A DNA stretch of 51,217 bases from Anseongella ginsenosidimutans (GCA_029268045.1 JAJUHF010000009.1:1-51217), one strand, 5' to 3'; numbered from the stretch's first letter, positions 1 to 8,209 are shown. The notes: generated by a model from the letters alone, not told the origin. Numbers and translations: made by a program.

Positions 1-864
1 AAACTGTTTCAGGTAATTTTCACGGTTTCGCCAGTCCTTGATCACTTTCACATAAACTTCCAGAAACACTTTCTTCTGAAGAAATTCCTCCATCTCCAGC
101 CGGGCTGCCGTCGCTATTTTCTTAAGCAGCTCCCCGTTCTTGCCAATTATAATACTTTTTTGCGTATCCCGTTCCGTGATGATTTCGGCACTGATCCGGT
201 TGATGTGCGGCTCTTCTTTATAGGAATTGATCACCACCTCGGTACTGTATGGGATTTCCTTATGGCAGTGTTCAAAGATTTTCCCCCTCAGGATCTCCGC
301 AACAAAAAAGCGCTCGTTCCGGTCGGTAAGCTCGTCTTTCCCGTAATACGGTGGATGTTCGGGCAGATTTTCCTTGATAAAATCATAAACCGCCTGTACA
401 TTGTAACCAACCAGCGCGGAGATCACAAAGACCGCTTTCGGTTCCAGCGTCTGCTGCCAGTAAAGCACCTTTTGCTTTAATGTGGCCTCGTTGGAGGTAT
501 CGGCCTTATTGACCAGTACGGCCAGCGGCGTGTCTAGTCGTTTGAGCTTTTCTATTACCTGGGTTTCATCGTGCCGTTCGTTCACATCGGTCACCAGCAG
601 AATGACGTCGGCATCCGTAAGGGATTCATTCACGCTGCTCATCATGGACTTTTGCAGTCCGTATTTGGGCTCAATTATACCGGGCGTATCGGAAAAAACG
701 ATCTGTATTCCGGGTTCATTCACGATCCCAAGAATCCGGTGCCGGGTGGTCTGTGCTTTCGGCGTAATCACCGACATTTTTTCTCCCACCATGGCATTCA
801 TGAGCGTTGATTTGCCCGCGTTGGGTTTTCCGATGATACTTACAAAGCCTGCCTTATGCGCCAT
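1..864 (-). CDS. era: GTPase Era, 3' end cut by window edge
   Basis: Era is an essential Ras-like GTPase that binds the 3' end of 16S rRNA and helps mature the 30S subunit. The reading frame opens at the ATG at 864 (MAHKAGFVSII) and runs open to base 1, giving 288 residues. The family is usually about 290-300 long, so only a few C-terminal residues are missing. Visible motifs are the P-loop GKPNAGKST (residues 12-20), the G3 motif DTPG, the G4 motif NKAD, a G5-like SAL, and near the C terminus the KH-domain signature IIIGKNGELLKKI. No in-frame start codon lies close upstream. A perfect Bacteroidota -7 box (TACATTTG, minus strand 876-869) sits immediately before the ATG, which would give an almost leaderless message, although I see no matching -33 box. 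The gene lies downstream of the diadenylate cyclase-like gene on the same strand. Confidence 0.97.
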   Translation of the reverse strand, partial: MAHKAGFVSIIGKPNAGKSTLMNAMVGEKMSVITPKAQTTRHRILGIVNEPGIQIVFSDTPGIIEPKYGLQKSMMSSVNESLTDADVILLVTDVNERHDETQVIEKLKRLDTPLAVLVNKADTSNEATLKQKVLYWQQTLEPKAVFVISALVGYNVQAVYDFIKENLPEHPPYYGKDELTDRNERFFVAEILRGKIFEHCHKEIPYSTEVVINSYKEEPHINRISAEIITERDTQKSIIIGKNGELLKKIATAARLEMEEFLQKKVFLEVYVKVIKDWRNRENYLKQF

Positions 865-980
865 GCTGCAAATGTACGTATTTCTACGTAGTCGGGATAC
901 GCGTTTTTCCGTATAGCACACGGTGGTCTGCCTCGCTCGCTTGGTGATCGTCATTCACCTTGCTGGCGGTGCATATTCCG

Positions 981-2111
981 CTATAGTAACAACACGTCAA
1001 TCCGGTGCGCCTGGACCATGGCAAGCTTTTCAGACCAGACAAATACCGTGAAGCGGCCGTCCTGGGAGGCGACCAGCGCAATGGAATCGCGTTGATCGTG
1101 GATGAACTGGGCTGCAGCCAGGTGGCGCGTTCCGCCGATTTTTGCGGGGTGAACAATCCGCGGTTCTCCATTCAGGACCGGTTCAGTAATCATGACCTGT
1201 TCCGCCGGCGTACTGACTGTCGCACGCGCTACCTTGGCGCCAAAGGCCAGCAGGCGGTGCTGCTGGGTTAGGATGGTGGCGCCGTCGACTGCCGTGAAAC
1301 CGCCCACGATCTGGAGTGCCTGGGAAAAAGACTCCTGCCATTTGGGTGTTCCGCGCTCCGATTCTTTCATTTGCATGAGCTCGGTCAACGCATCGTAGGC
1401 TGGAATAACCGGATAGGTGATGGGATGGATTACCGATTCCCTCCACTTCTGGGAGCCCGGCGGTACCACCAGAACCAGCGCACCCCTTCCGTGGGAGCGG
1501 ATGGACGCAGCCAGCTCCACCAGCACGTTGATGGATTCTCCCGTATGCAGTGGAAGCGATGTGCCCAGGAGCGAAGTAACGAATGGCGCGGCAGCCGGGA
1601 TGCTTTCTTTATCGATTATCTTGATCTGATTTCCGGTAAGGACGGCTACATTTACAAATTTCCCGAATCCACCCGCTTGCTTGTGTTTGATCACCAGTAA
1701 GCCGGGTTCAATTACTTCCAGGACAAAGCAGCGCTCGGGAATCAGATGGGCGCTCCCCCAGATAAACAGGTCATCGTCTTCGTGCCACACACCCAGATGA
1801 ATGCCGGGCCGGGTGGCGGCCGGAGAAAGTTTAACCAGATTATAAGGGGTGAGCCGGACTTTGTGACCGAATACAAGCGGTTGTTCGACCTCTTCGGGTG
1901 GGACGAAGGCGATGGAAATACGGGGCGCGTAGCCTTCCTCGTGTTGCAGGCTTGCCCAGAACGCGGCGTCAATAATTGCTTCGATGAATGAGCCGGGTGT
2001 AAGCTCCGTCGTTTTCTTTTGTTCCTTCCAGGTTTTCAGGTAGCTGCCAAAACGCTCCTCGAGTGTCGAAGAAATCATTCGGGCGGCAAGGTATGTAGGT
2101 TCAGATAGCAT
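981..2111 (-). CDS. Diadenylate cyclase-like protein (DisA_N domain with DACNV-type N-terminal domain)
   Basis: This 376-residue soluble protein has no signal peptide or membrane segment. Its C-terminal third resembles the DisA_N diadenylate cyclase domain, which joins two ATP into c-di-AMP. The DGA motif is at residues 276-278 (VDGATIL), followed by LLAFGAKV. The second motif appears as GGTRHLAAA, where the usual RHR is RHL (residues 329-331), and is followed by SIALVASQDGRFTVF, matching the DisA_N core strand pattern. The N-terminal two thirds fit the sensor-like domain that I recall being named DACNV in comparative work on nucleotide-signalling systems; that name is from memory of the family, not a search. 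The start is the ATG at 2111, 19 bases after the hydroxylase stop, so the two genes are probably co-transcribed. Because one of the two phosphate-contacting arginines of RHR is missing, activity is uncertain. The protein could instead bind a nucleotide. Confidence 0.72.
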   Translation of the reverse strand: MLSEPTYLAARMISSTLEERFGSYLKTWKEQKKTTELTPGSFIEAIIDAAFWASLQHEEGYAPRISIAFVPPEEVEQPLVFGHKVRLTPYNLVKLSPAATRPGIHLGVWHEDDDLFIWGSAHLIPERCFVLEVIEPGLLVIKHKQAGGFGKFVNVAVLTGNQIKIIDKESIPAAAPFVTSLLGTSLPLHTGESINVLVELAASIRSHGRGALVLVVPPGSQKWRESVIHPITYPVIPAYDALTELMQMKESERGTPKWQESFSQALQIVGGFTAVDGATILTQQHRLLAFGAKVARATVSTPAEQVMITEPVLNGEPRIVHPAKIGGTRHLAAAQFIHDQRDSIALVASQDGRFTVFVWSEKLAMVQAHRIDVLLL

Positions 2112-2130
2112 GGAGGTACCCCATGTAGGT

Positions 2131-3084
2131 TTATCCTTCGTGTTTCACTTCGCTCAGGTGTTCCATCGGGCTGGCTTCCCCATCCGGAACGGAAGATTCA
2201 TTATGCGGTGCGGCCACCGCGTTCTCCGGGACTACTTCATCCCGCGGCGGGCTGAAAAGGATTCGCATTGCTTCTTTAACGCTTCGTGCTTTCTTTACAT
2301 CCCGCATGATATCCGCCCACTCGTGGAATACCAGGTAAATCGGGTTGTACGATTTTACAGGCTTGGTGATTCCGTAATGCGGACGTTCCTTTTCCTCTGC
2401 AAAAGTACCGAAAATCCGGTCCCAGATGATAAAAGTGGATCCGTAATTTTTATCCAGGTACTGTTCGTCGGAAGCGTGATGCACCCGGTGGTGAGAGGGC
2501 GTGGTGAAAATATACTCGATGGGGGCGGGAAGCTTCTTGATGTACTCGGTATGGATCCAGAACTGATAAAGCACCGCCACCTGATGGCAGATAAAAAAGA
2601 CAAACGGATCGAATCCGACCATGATCACCGGAATAAAAAAGATAAACTTGATATGCTGGGTCCAGCTGAGGCGGAACGATACCGAAAAGTTATATTTTTC
2701 CGAATTGTGGTGGGTCACGTGGGTGGCCCACCAGAAGCGCTGTTCATGGGCTACCCGGTGGGCCCAATAGCGCGCCAGATCCAGTAAAATAAAACAGGGG
2801 ATAAAAGACCACCAGGTGGCCGGAATTTTCCACGGTACCAGGTTCCAGAAAAAAAGCACGGCTCCAAAAATGATTACCTTGAGTAAGGCGCTGATTCCCA
2901 CATTGACTAGCCCAATGGTTGCGGCGGCGAAGAAATCCTTTTTATCATAAACGTCTTTATTTTGATAAATACTCAGGCCCCATTCGGCAAAAACCAAGAT
3001 AAACATAATGGGCGCCGCCCATAGAATTACATTCGGCCAATCCGATGCACCAATTTCTTCCAGCGTTACATAATTATCAAACAT
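2131..3084 (-). CDS. Fatty acid hydroxylase / sterol desaturase superfamily membrane protein
   Basis: This is an integral membrane di-iron oxygenase of the fatty acid hydroxylase superfamily (which also holds sterol desaturases and carotene hydroxylases), 317 residues from the ATG at 3084. A TTG three codons upstream is possible but less likely. The histidine clusters that bind iron are visible: HRVAH (residues 109-113), HVTHH (122-126) and HHRVHH (198-203), with further histidines at 144 and 178 between them. Hydrophobic stretches around residues 18-36, 55-80, 93-104 and 146-174 fit a multi-pass protein whose histidine-rich loops face the cytoplasm. The substrate cannot be told from sequence; a membrane lipid or its fatty acid is most likely. 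It is the first gene of a same-strand run with the diadenylate cyclase-like gene and era, which would fit membrane or envelope homeostasis, though that link is inference. Confidence 0.88.
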   Translation of the reverse strand: MFDNYVTLEEIGASDWPNVILWAAPIMFILVFAEWGLSIYQNKDVYDKKDFFAAATIGLVNVGISALLKVIIFGAVLFFWNLVPWKIPATWWSFIPCFILLDLARYWAHRVAHEQRFWWATHVTHHNSEKYNFSVSFRLSWTQHIKFIFFIPVIMVGFDPFVFFICHQVAVLYQFWIHTEYIKKLPAPIEYIFTTPSHHRVHHASDEQYLDKNYGSTFIIWDRIFGTFAEEKERPHYGITKPVKSYNPIYLVFHEWADIMRDVKKARSVKEAMRILFSPPRDEVVPENAVAAPHNESSVPDGEASPMEHLSEVKHEG

Positions 3085-3187
3085 ATCCGACAAGGTAGGG
3101 ATTACAATTATAAAACAAAAGGATGTGCAAATAATATGCCCGGCCCCCCGTTGCAGTAATCACTACCTGTCGTCGCCGGAGAAGCCC

Positions 3188-3559
3188 TCAGCTGGCCGGG
3201 ATCAACCGGTGTTTCAATTCAGGGAACCGGATGAATGCCGTAATCCACAGCACCGTCTGGACCCCAACTGCCATGGCAATGGGCTGCTGATGCTCCAGGT
3301 GGGTAACAATGGCGCCTCCCAGGTACGCTACCAGCAAAAGGGTTCCGACCACACCCGTTCTGGGGATAATGAAAAGGAGCAGCGACACGATTTCGATGAT
3401 GCCGATGATCCGGTACGTGGAAGCATCAAGACCCACGGCGGCAGCCTGCGCAACAGCAGTTTCGTCCAGGATAAGCTTCATGAAGGCGCTCATCGCGATC
3501 AGAAATGCCAGCAGTGCCGTCAACGTCCATCCGGTAATTTTAATTGCTTTTTGTGACAT
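3188..3559 (-). CDS. DoxX family small membrane protein
   Basis: This 123-residue protein has four predicted membrane helices (about residues 8-28, 45-65, 70-88 and 95-113) and the MKLILDETAVAQ-type N-terminal region common in Bacteroidota DoxX-like proteins. DoxX family members are linked to quinone or thiol redox processes, but most, including this one, have no defined reaction. The start is the ATG at 3559. The gene is divergent from an HxlR-type regulator 92 bases away, and the shared intergenic DNA has a long inverted repeat. A redox-sensing HxlR protein next to a DoxX gene is a familiar pairing, so this is probably its target. Confidence in the family is high and in the function low. 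Confidence 0.85.
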   Translation of the reverse strand: MSQKAIKITGWTLTALLAFLIAMSAFMKLILDETAVAQAAAVGLDASTYRIIGIIEIVSLLLFIIPRTGVVGTLLLVAYLGGAIVTHLEHQQPIAMAVGVQTVLWITAFIRFPELKHRLIPAS

Positions 3560-3597
3560 AGTTTTTAATTATTGATCGGTGCAAAAGTCTAAAAAAA

Positions 3598-3634
3598 TAC
3601 TATACTTTTGTTATCTGTTACATAAAGGATAGTA
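3598..3634. promoter_or_regulatory. Inverted repeat, probable HxlR operator, overlapping a -7 box
   Basis: The arms TACTATACTTT (3598-3608) and AAAGGATAGTA (3624-3634) are reverse complements except for one position and are separated by 15 bases. A perfect Bacteroidota -7 box, TACTTTTG (3603-3610, plus strand), overlaps the left arm and points toward the regulator gene. Known HxlR-family sites are inverted repeats with TACT/AGTA ends, so autorepression and control of the DoxX gene are likely. No good -33 element was found for either direction. Confidence 0.6.
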
Positions 3635-3651
3635 CTTACAAAAAGAATAGC

Positions 3652-3996
3652 ATGCAGGAGCATAGCATTGATAGTTGTCAAAAAGCGAAAAGGGCCATAC
3701 AGGACACGCTGGACGTGGTGGGCGGAAAATGGAAGCTGGTCCTGATCTCGGTACTGCGGAGCGGTAAAAAAGGGTTCAATGAACTGTCCAGGGAAGCGGG
3801 TATTTCTCCCCGGATCCTCTCCAAGGAATTGCAGGAGCTGGAAATGAATGGGCTGATCAGCCGAACGGTCTATCAAACCAAACCGATTACGGTGAAATAC
3901 GAATTGACGCCGTATTGCGCCACCCTGAACGACGTGCTGGCAGCCCTCGAAAAATGGGGCCACCAGCACCGGCAGAAAATCATTTCAGAGGGATGA
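3652..3996 (+). CDS. HxlR family winged-helix transcriptional regulator
   Basis: This 114-residue DNA-binding protein is of normal length for the HxlR/MarR-like winged-helix family. The core GGKWKLVLISVL motif (residues about 24-35) begins the recognition fold, followed by the helix-turn-helix (FNELSREAGISPRILSKELQEL) and the wing. A cysteine at residue 9, just before the first helix, sits where redox- or electrophile-sensing members such as YodB and HypR carry their reactive cysteine, so oxidant or quinone sensing is plausible. The start is the ATG at 3652. The gene is divergent from the DoxX gene, and the inverted repeat at 3598-3634 is its likely operator. Confidence 0.92.
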   Translation: MQEHSIDSCQKAKRAIQDTLDVVGGKWKLVLISVLRSGKKGFNELSREAGISPRILSKELQELEMNGLISRTVYQTKPITVKYELTPYCATLNDVLAALEKWGHQHRQKIISEG

Positions 3997-4016
3997 CGGG
4001 GCATCCCAGCCTAAGG

Positions 4017-4775
4017 TCAGTTCGCTTTTTTATAGGAATATTCCCGTGTTTCAACCAATTCATCCGTTAGCTTGTCATATACTTCGGCTTTTACGGGGTA
4101 GCCTGCCTCATTGTAGGTGTATTCATAGCGTTGATCGGTAATCAGGTCCCCCGTGGATGTTAAACTGGTCCGAACCGATTGATAGTTGTTGGTATATTTT
4201 ATTTTCCACGACCAGGGATGGCGGGCATACATGCCTGGCTTGTCGTCGTACCCGGCATATTCAAATGTGCCCTGACCTATCCGGTGAACGATGGAGTTTC
4301 CCTTTTCATCAAATTCATAGACATTGACAACGGGAGCGTTCTCACCGAGGACTGTTTCGGTCACTGTATTCTGCTCGTAAGCGTATTGTACCAGGGACAC
4401 CGATTCGTCTCCTTTATCTGAAATATAAGTCCAGATCCCTGAGACTGGCCGATCGTCGTTTTGGTAGGAATAGGATTCTGTCAAATAGATCTTTCCGCCT
4501 GTCCTCCGATCGTGAGCAACCAGCCGATCGTTTTCATCGTAGGTGAAACGCTGGATATGAACGCTTCCGTCGGCATTGTTTATTTGCCAGGCAATCAGTC
4601 GATTGGCTTTGTCGTACTCCATTTCAAAGGAAGTTTGCCCGTTTAATTTTTCCGCCACCAACAGTAAGTCGGCCGTCCTGTTTTCTTCGGGATTCGCATT
4701 CTCATCTTTACTGCAGCCTGCCAATACAACAACCGCAAACAGCCCGATTAACGTTTTTTTGATTATCTCTTTCAT
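4017..4775 (-). CDS. Lipoprotein with YD-like repeats, function unknown
   Basis: This 252-residue predicted lipoprotein starts at the ATG at 4775; a longer start at 4802 would run into a promoter element. The N terminus is a clear signal peptide ending in the lipobox LAGC, with the lipid-attached cysteine at residue 21. The residues after it, SKDE, resemble the export signal that sends Bacteroidota lipoproteins to the cell surface. The mature part is made of short beta-strand units such as YDKANRLIAWQ, YDENDRLVAHD and YEFDEKGNSI, similar to the YD repeats of RHS-type proteins and common in Bacteroidota lipoproteins. I do not recognise a catalytic site. It is divergent from the AraC-type regulator at 4873, which might control it. 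Confidence 0.85.
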   Translation of the reverse strand: MKEIIKKTLIGLFAVVVLAGCSKDENANPEENRTADLLLVAEKLNGQTSFEMEYDKANRLIAWQINNADGSVHIQRFTYDENDRLVAHDRRTGGKIYLTESYSYQNDDRPVSGIWTYISDKGDESVSLVQYAYEQNTVTETVLGENAPVVNVYEFDEKGNSIVHRIGQGTFEYAGYDDKPGMYARHPWSWKIKYTNNYQSVRTSLTSTGDLITDQRYEYTYNEAGYPVKAEVYDKLTDELVETREYSYKKAN

Positions 4776-4799
4776 ATTTATTGATTTTTCTGATAATTG

Positions 4800-4807
4800 C
4801 AAAGCTA
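4800..4807 (-). promoter_or_regulatory. Bacteroidota -7 promoter box for the lipoprotein gene
   Basis: Read on the minus strand, 4807 to 4800 is TAGCTTTG, a perfect match to the TAnnTTTG -7 consensus of Bacteroidota. It lies 24 bases before the ATG at 4775. No clear -33 TTTG is present. The -33 region is just short of the C5-TAAA-G5 palindrome at 4831-4844, which might be an activator or repressor site. Confidence 0.45.
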
Positions 4808-4830
4808 TTCTGTTGCATCACGTTCCGGAA

Positions 4831-4844
4831 CCCCCTAAAGGGGG
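4831..4844. repeat. Palindrome C5-TAAA-G5 in a divergent promoter region
   Basis: This is a five-base-pair GC stem with a TAAA centre, set in the 97-base gap between the lipoprotein and the AraC-type regulator. It may be a regulator site, a small hairpin in the regulator's 5' leader, or a copy of a dispersed palindromic repeat. A single copy in this window cannot decide between these. Confidence 0.5.
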
Positions 4845-4872
4845 AATTCTATTTTAGATTGAAAGCATAACA

Positions 4873-5706
4873 ATGGAGAAAGCCGTACGCAAACACGTAG
4901 CCGTAAAGGATAAAACGGAACCGCATCAGCTTATTAAGATCGCAGAATTCCGGAAAAATGTGCGTAAAACGAATCCGCATAAACACAATAGTTATTTTGA
5001 GTTTGTCTTATTGCTACGGGGCAAGGGATTGCATACCATTGATGGCAAATCTTATGCTGTGAATCCCCCGGTGTTGTTCATTATCCGCAGAGAGCAGGTG
5101 CATCACTGGGAGCTAGAACAGGAACCTGCAGGGTATGTACTGATCATTAAAAAGCAGTTTATCGACGAAAGTATTGACAAGGCATTGACAGAGCTGCTGT
5201 TGCAGATGAGCGAACACAGCTGCCTGAAGTTGGACGATGCCGCCCCGGTTGCAACGCTGTTTGGCCTGCTGCTGGCCGAGTGGCAAAAGCCGGCTCACGG
5301 CAGCACGGCGGTAATCGAAGGGTTGATTAAGGCCCTCTTGGGGATCGCCTTGCAACAGGCGCCGCGTGCCAGACACCCATCGAGGACCAGGACGGATCTC
5401 TACCAGCGTTTTGAAGAGTTGCTTCGGCATACCGACATGCTCCAAAACAGCGTGGCCCATTATGCGCTGTTATTAAATACCACGCCCCAAAACCTGAATG
5501 CGGTTTGCCACAGGGCTACCGGTGAGTCAGCGACCCGGGTATTGGCAGCGCACTTGGTAAAGGAAGCGAAGCGGCTGCTACTTTATACAGACCTGACCGT
5601 GGGTCAGATTGCGGTCCGTCTGAATTTCAAAGACGGTTCGCATTTCATCAAATACTTCAGACGGCACGTTGGGTCCACCCCCCGTTCCTTCCGACAGTTG
5701 GCATAG
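4873..5706 (+). CDS. AraC family transcriptional regulator
   Basis: This 277-residue protein has an N-terminal cupin-like ligand-binding domain (about residues 25-110; the stretch HKHNSYFEFVLLLRGKG is typical) and a C-terminal pair of helix-turn-helix motifs (about 175-277) ending in FRRHVGSTPRSFRQL, the AraC/XylS signature. The start is the ATG at 4873. It is divergent from the lipoprotein at 4775 and converges, with a 7-base gap, on the receptor gene at 5714-8167. It most likely controls one of these neighbours. The ligand is unknown. Confidence 0.93.
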   Translation: MEKAVRKHVAVKDKTEPHQLIKIAEFRKNVRKTNPHKHNSYFEFVLLLRGKGLHTIDGKSYAVNPPVLFIIRREQVHHWELEQEPAGYVLIIKKQFIDESIDKALTELLLQMSEHSCLKLDDAAPVATLFGLLLAEWQKPAHGSTAVIEGLIKALLGIALQQAPRARHPSRTRTDLYQRFEELLRHTDMLQNSVAHYALLLNTTPQNLNAVCHRATGESATRVLAAHLVKEAKRLLLYTDLTVGQIAVRLNFKDGSHFIKYFRRHVGSTPRSFRQLA

Positions 5707-5713
5707 CCATTAC

Positions 5714-8167
5714 TCAGAACTCCTTCTCCCCGAATTCGCTTGCAGGCAATTTAATCTGGCTGGTTAGCCGATTCAGATTGAATGAAAGGTTAAGCATAAT
5801 TACATCGGTTTCATAGATGTAATTCGTTGTAGTATAAAAATCAGGTGCCCAGGTGGTTATGCGTTGCTCGTTGCTGGGAAGAATACCCATCCCGATATTC
5901 CGCCATTGAATGAGCGCGGTGAATGCGCCATCCATGAAGGCATGCTTCAATGAGAGGTTAGGTAGCAGGAAACGCGAATCTTCCCCCTGGACCGTCGGCC
6001 GGGCAGAGAGGTAATTGACGTTACCTTGGATACTGAATTGCCTGGTTATCTGGAAATCAGCATTGCCATTGATTGAATACACCCAGGCTTGGTTTTCACG
6101 GGCTTCGTCATAGCCCAGAACGACACCGGTTGTCCGGCTATGATACACGTTGGCGCCCAGATACAAAGCCGCCCATTTGGCCGGCGCGTAGTTGGCGCCA
6201 AGTTCGAAGCCGATACGGGTTGCTTTTTCAGCGTTTGTGAAAACACGGTTGAGAATGGTATCGGCGAATACGCTATTGACACGTTGGATGGGGTTTTTGA
6301 TGTCCTGAAAATAGGCCGTGGTAAAAAATGACCCCTGGCTGAAGTCGCGAATAATTCCCAGCTCCGCCAAATAAATAAACTCAGGTAACAAATTCGCGTC
6401 CCCCTGCTCGAGTGTTTCCGAGTGTTCCCGTTCAGGAATGGGGTTCAATTCATAATTGCTGGTACGCTGCACCCTTCGGCTTATACCGGCTTTGACCTTC
6501 CAACGGTCATCCAGATGATACAGCAGGCTTGCCGATGGGAAGAAATTGTGCAAGGCAAGCAGGTAATCATCGTCACTGACTGAACGGATATTCAAATCAC
6601 GATGGGCATATTCATAACGTAATCCGGCCATGTATTCCAGCCGGTCGGACTTGCCCGAATACTGCGCATAAATTGAATGGATTTGATTGATCGCCTTTAC
6701 CCTGCCTGTAAATTCCGGTACCGTGGTGAAGCTGTTTTCGCCGGATTCTTGAACCGAGTACACGAATTGACCATCCTGCTTATCCAAGCGATACTGGTAC
6801 CCGCTTTCCCATGTTCCCCGACCTGCAGGTATCGCCAGGTCAATTTTTCCGCGGAAGCCGTCCAGTGGGTTCCGGTAGGTACTTACCGTATTTTGTACGG
6901 TGTCGGCAGCCTCGATATTCCGATTGCGTGTCGATCCGTGCAGGCCGGCGTGTTCGTAAAGAGTAGAAAAACCAACGGTGGCACCGTTTGAAAAATGGTG
7001 GGTGTAATCGAAATTTCCGAGAATGAAATCGCCTTGCTTGTTTTGGAGATTAGCATTGAAGTATCGGTGCTCCCAAATGGTTTCGCCCGTGCCGAGAGCT
7101 GTGGTGAGGTTGTCGTAATGAATGTCTGCTACCCGATCCTGGAATTTACGGCCGGCGAAGAAGCCGGCGGATAATTGATTCCGGGTGTTGGGTGTAAAGA
7201 CCACGTTGAACCGGCCCCCGTAATTGTATTTGTCAAAGCTGCGCTCTCCAAAAGAGGGAAAAGACGTCTTTCGCTCACCAATGATGGTGAAGACATCCCC
7301 GTCACGGGCGCCGGCATTATCGTTACGCAGGTAATTGGCACTCGCAGATACGTCCCATTTGCCTTTCCGGAAGTTCGCTGTAACATCTGCGCCGTAGCGT
7401 TGCTGCCTTTCTGCATTGTCGTAGTCATTGGTAGGCGGTAACCCTCCCTGGATATTGGCAAGGAGCGCGAACCCATCAGCCGCACCCTTTTTTGTGATCA
7501 CGTTGATGATTCCGCCTCTGCCGTCCGGATCATATTTGGCTGATGGAGAAGTAATCAATTCGATGTTTTCTACCTGATTTGCCGGAAGTTGACTTAGGTA
7601 CGTGGCGGCATCGGTCTGTAAAGGTTTCCCGTTGACCAGTAAAAGGAACCCCTGGGCGCCGCGCATGGTAATCTGGCCTTGGCCATCCACCGAAACAGCG
7701 GGCATATTACGGATCACATCAATGGCTGTACCTCCTTTGGCAGCATCAAATTGCTCCGCCCGGTAGACCTGCTTGTCGATCTTGTTAACGCTTTGCAATG
7801 GTCTGCCGGTTACCTGCACCTCACTCAGGAATTGAGGATTCACATGAAGGGCAATTTGGCCCAGGTCAACCGATTGCTTATCCGCCAGCGCCACCCGGGG
7901 CGACTCCGCCGTTTCATATCCCAAAAACTGTAAACGGACGAAGTAGTCGCCTTGCTCTACAGTTTCAAATAGAAAGCTTCCGCCAGCGCCGGAGAGCTGG
8001 CCGTTCACCAGGGAAGAATCTTCCGCGCGATGCAGCGATACACTGACAAAAGCCAAGGGGTTTTCAGCCGCTTTGTCAAAAGCGATCCCTTTGATGGATC
8101 CCGTTTGGGCGGCAAGCTCCCCCGATAGTAAAACCAATAAACCTAGCAGTAAGTATGCCTTCTTCAT
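5714..8167 (-). CDS. TonB-dependent-receptor-like outer membrane beta-barrel protein
   Basis: This 817-residue outer-membrane protein starts at the ATG at 8167 (MKKAYLLLGLLVLL), with a signal peptide cut near AAQ at about residue 21. A carboxypeptidase-regulatory-like beta-sandwich (about 24-110) comes first. A plug domain follows, with VIRNMPAVSVDGQGQITMRG and ending DPDGRGGIINVITKKG (about 130-230), and then a long barrel of the OMP_b-brl_3 type ending in phenylalanine, as barrel proteins do. Such proteins are often annotated as TonB-dependent receptors. No SusD-like partner lies nearby, so this is not a standard polysaccharide-utilisation SusC. The cargo is unknown. The upstream start at 8212 is unlikely because a perfect -7 box covers it. 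Confidence 0.93.
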   Translation of the reverse strand: MKKAYLLLGLLVLLSGELAAQTGSIKGIAFDKAAENPLAFVSVSLHRAEDSSLVNGQLSGAGGSFLFETVEQGDYFVRLQFLGYETAESPRVALADKQSVDLGQIALHVNPQFLSEVQVTGRPLQSVNKIDKQVYRAEQFDAAKGGTAIDVIRNMPAVSVDGQGQITMRGAQGFLLLVNGKPLQTDAATYLSQLPANQVENIELITSPSAKYDPDGRGGIINVITKKGAADGFALLANIQGGLPPTNDYDNAERQQRYGADVTANFRKGKWDVSASANYLRNDNAGARDGDVFTIIGERKTSFPSFGERSFDKYNYGGRFNVVFTPNTRNQLSAGFFAGRKFQDRVADIHYDNLTTALGTGETIWEHRYFNANLQNKQGDFILGNFDYTHHFSNGATVGFSTLYEHAGLHGSTRNRNIEAADTVQNTVSTYRNPLDGFRGKIDLAIPAGRGTWESGYQYRLDKQDGQFVYSVQESGENSFTTVPEFTGRVKAINQIHSIYAQYSGKSDRLEYMAGLRYEYAHRDLNIRSVSDDDYLLALHNFFPSASLLYHLDDRWKVKAGISRRVQRTSNYELNPIPEREHSETLEQGDANLLPEFIYLAELGIIRDFSQGSFFTTAYFQDIKNPIQRVNSVFADTILNRVFTNAEKATRIGFELGANYAPAKWAALYLGANVYHSRTTGVVLGYDEARENQAWVYSINGNADFQITRQFSIQGNVNYLSARPTVQGEDSRFLLPNLSLKHAFMDGAFTALIQWRNIGMGILPSNEQRITTWAPDFYTTTNYIYETDVIMLNLSFNLNRLTSQIKLPASEFGEKEF

Positions 8168-8209
8168 TCTCTTCAGGTCGTTTAGGATAGCCAATTGTAT
8201 TGAACGCCG

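Noticed and set aside
981-2111. A CBASS- or Pycsar-type anti-phage cassette around the diadenylate cyclase-like gene
   Set aside because: No CD-NTase, nuclease, membrane-pore or ubiquitin-like partner gene is present; the neighbours are a lipid hydroxylase and era.
2110-2787. A 225-codon plus-strand open frame opposite the hydroxylase gene
   Set aside because: It is the mirror of the hydroxylase coding strand, with no domain, no start signal and odd composition.
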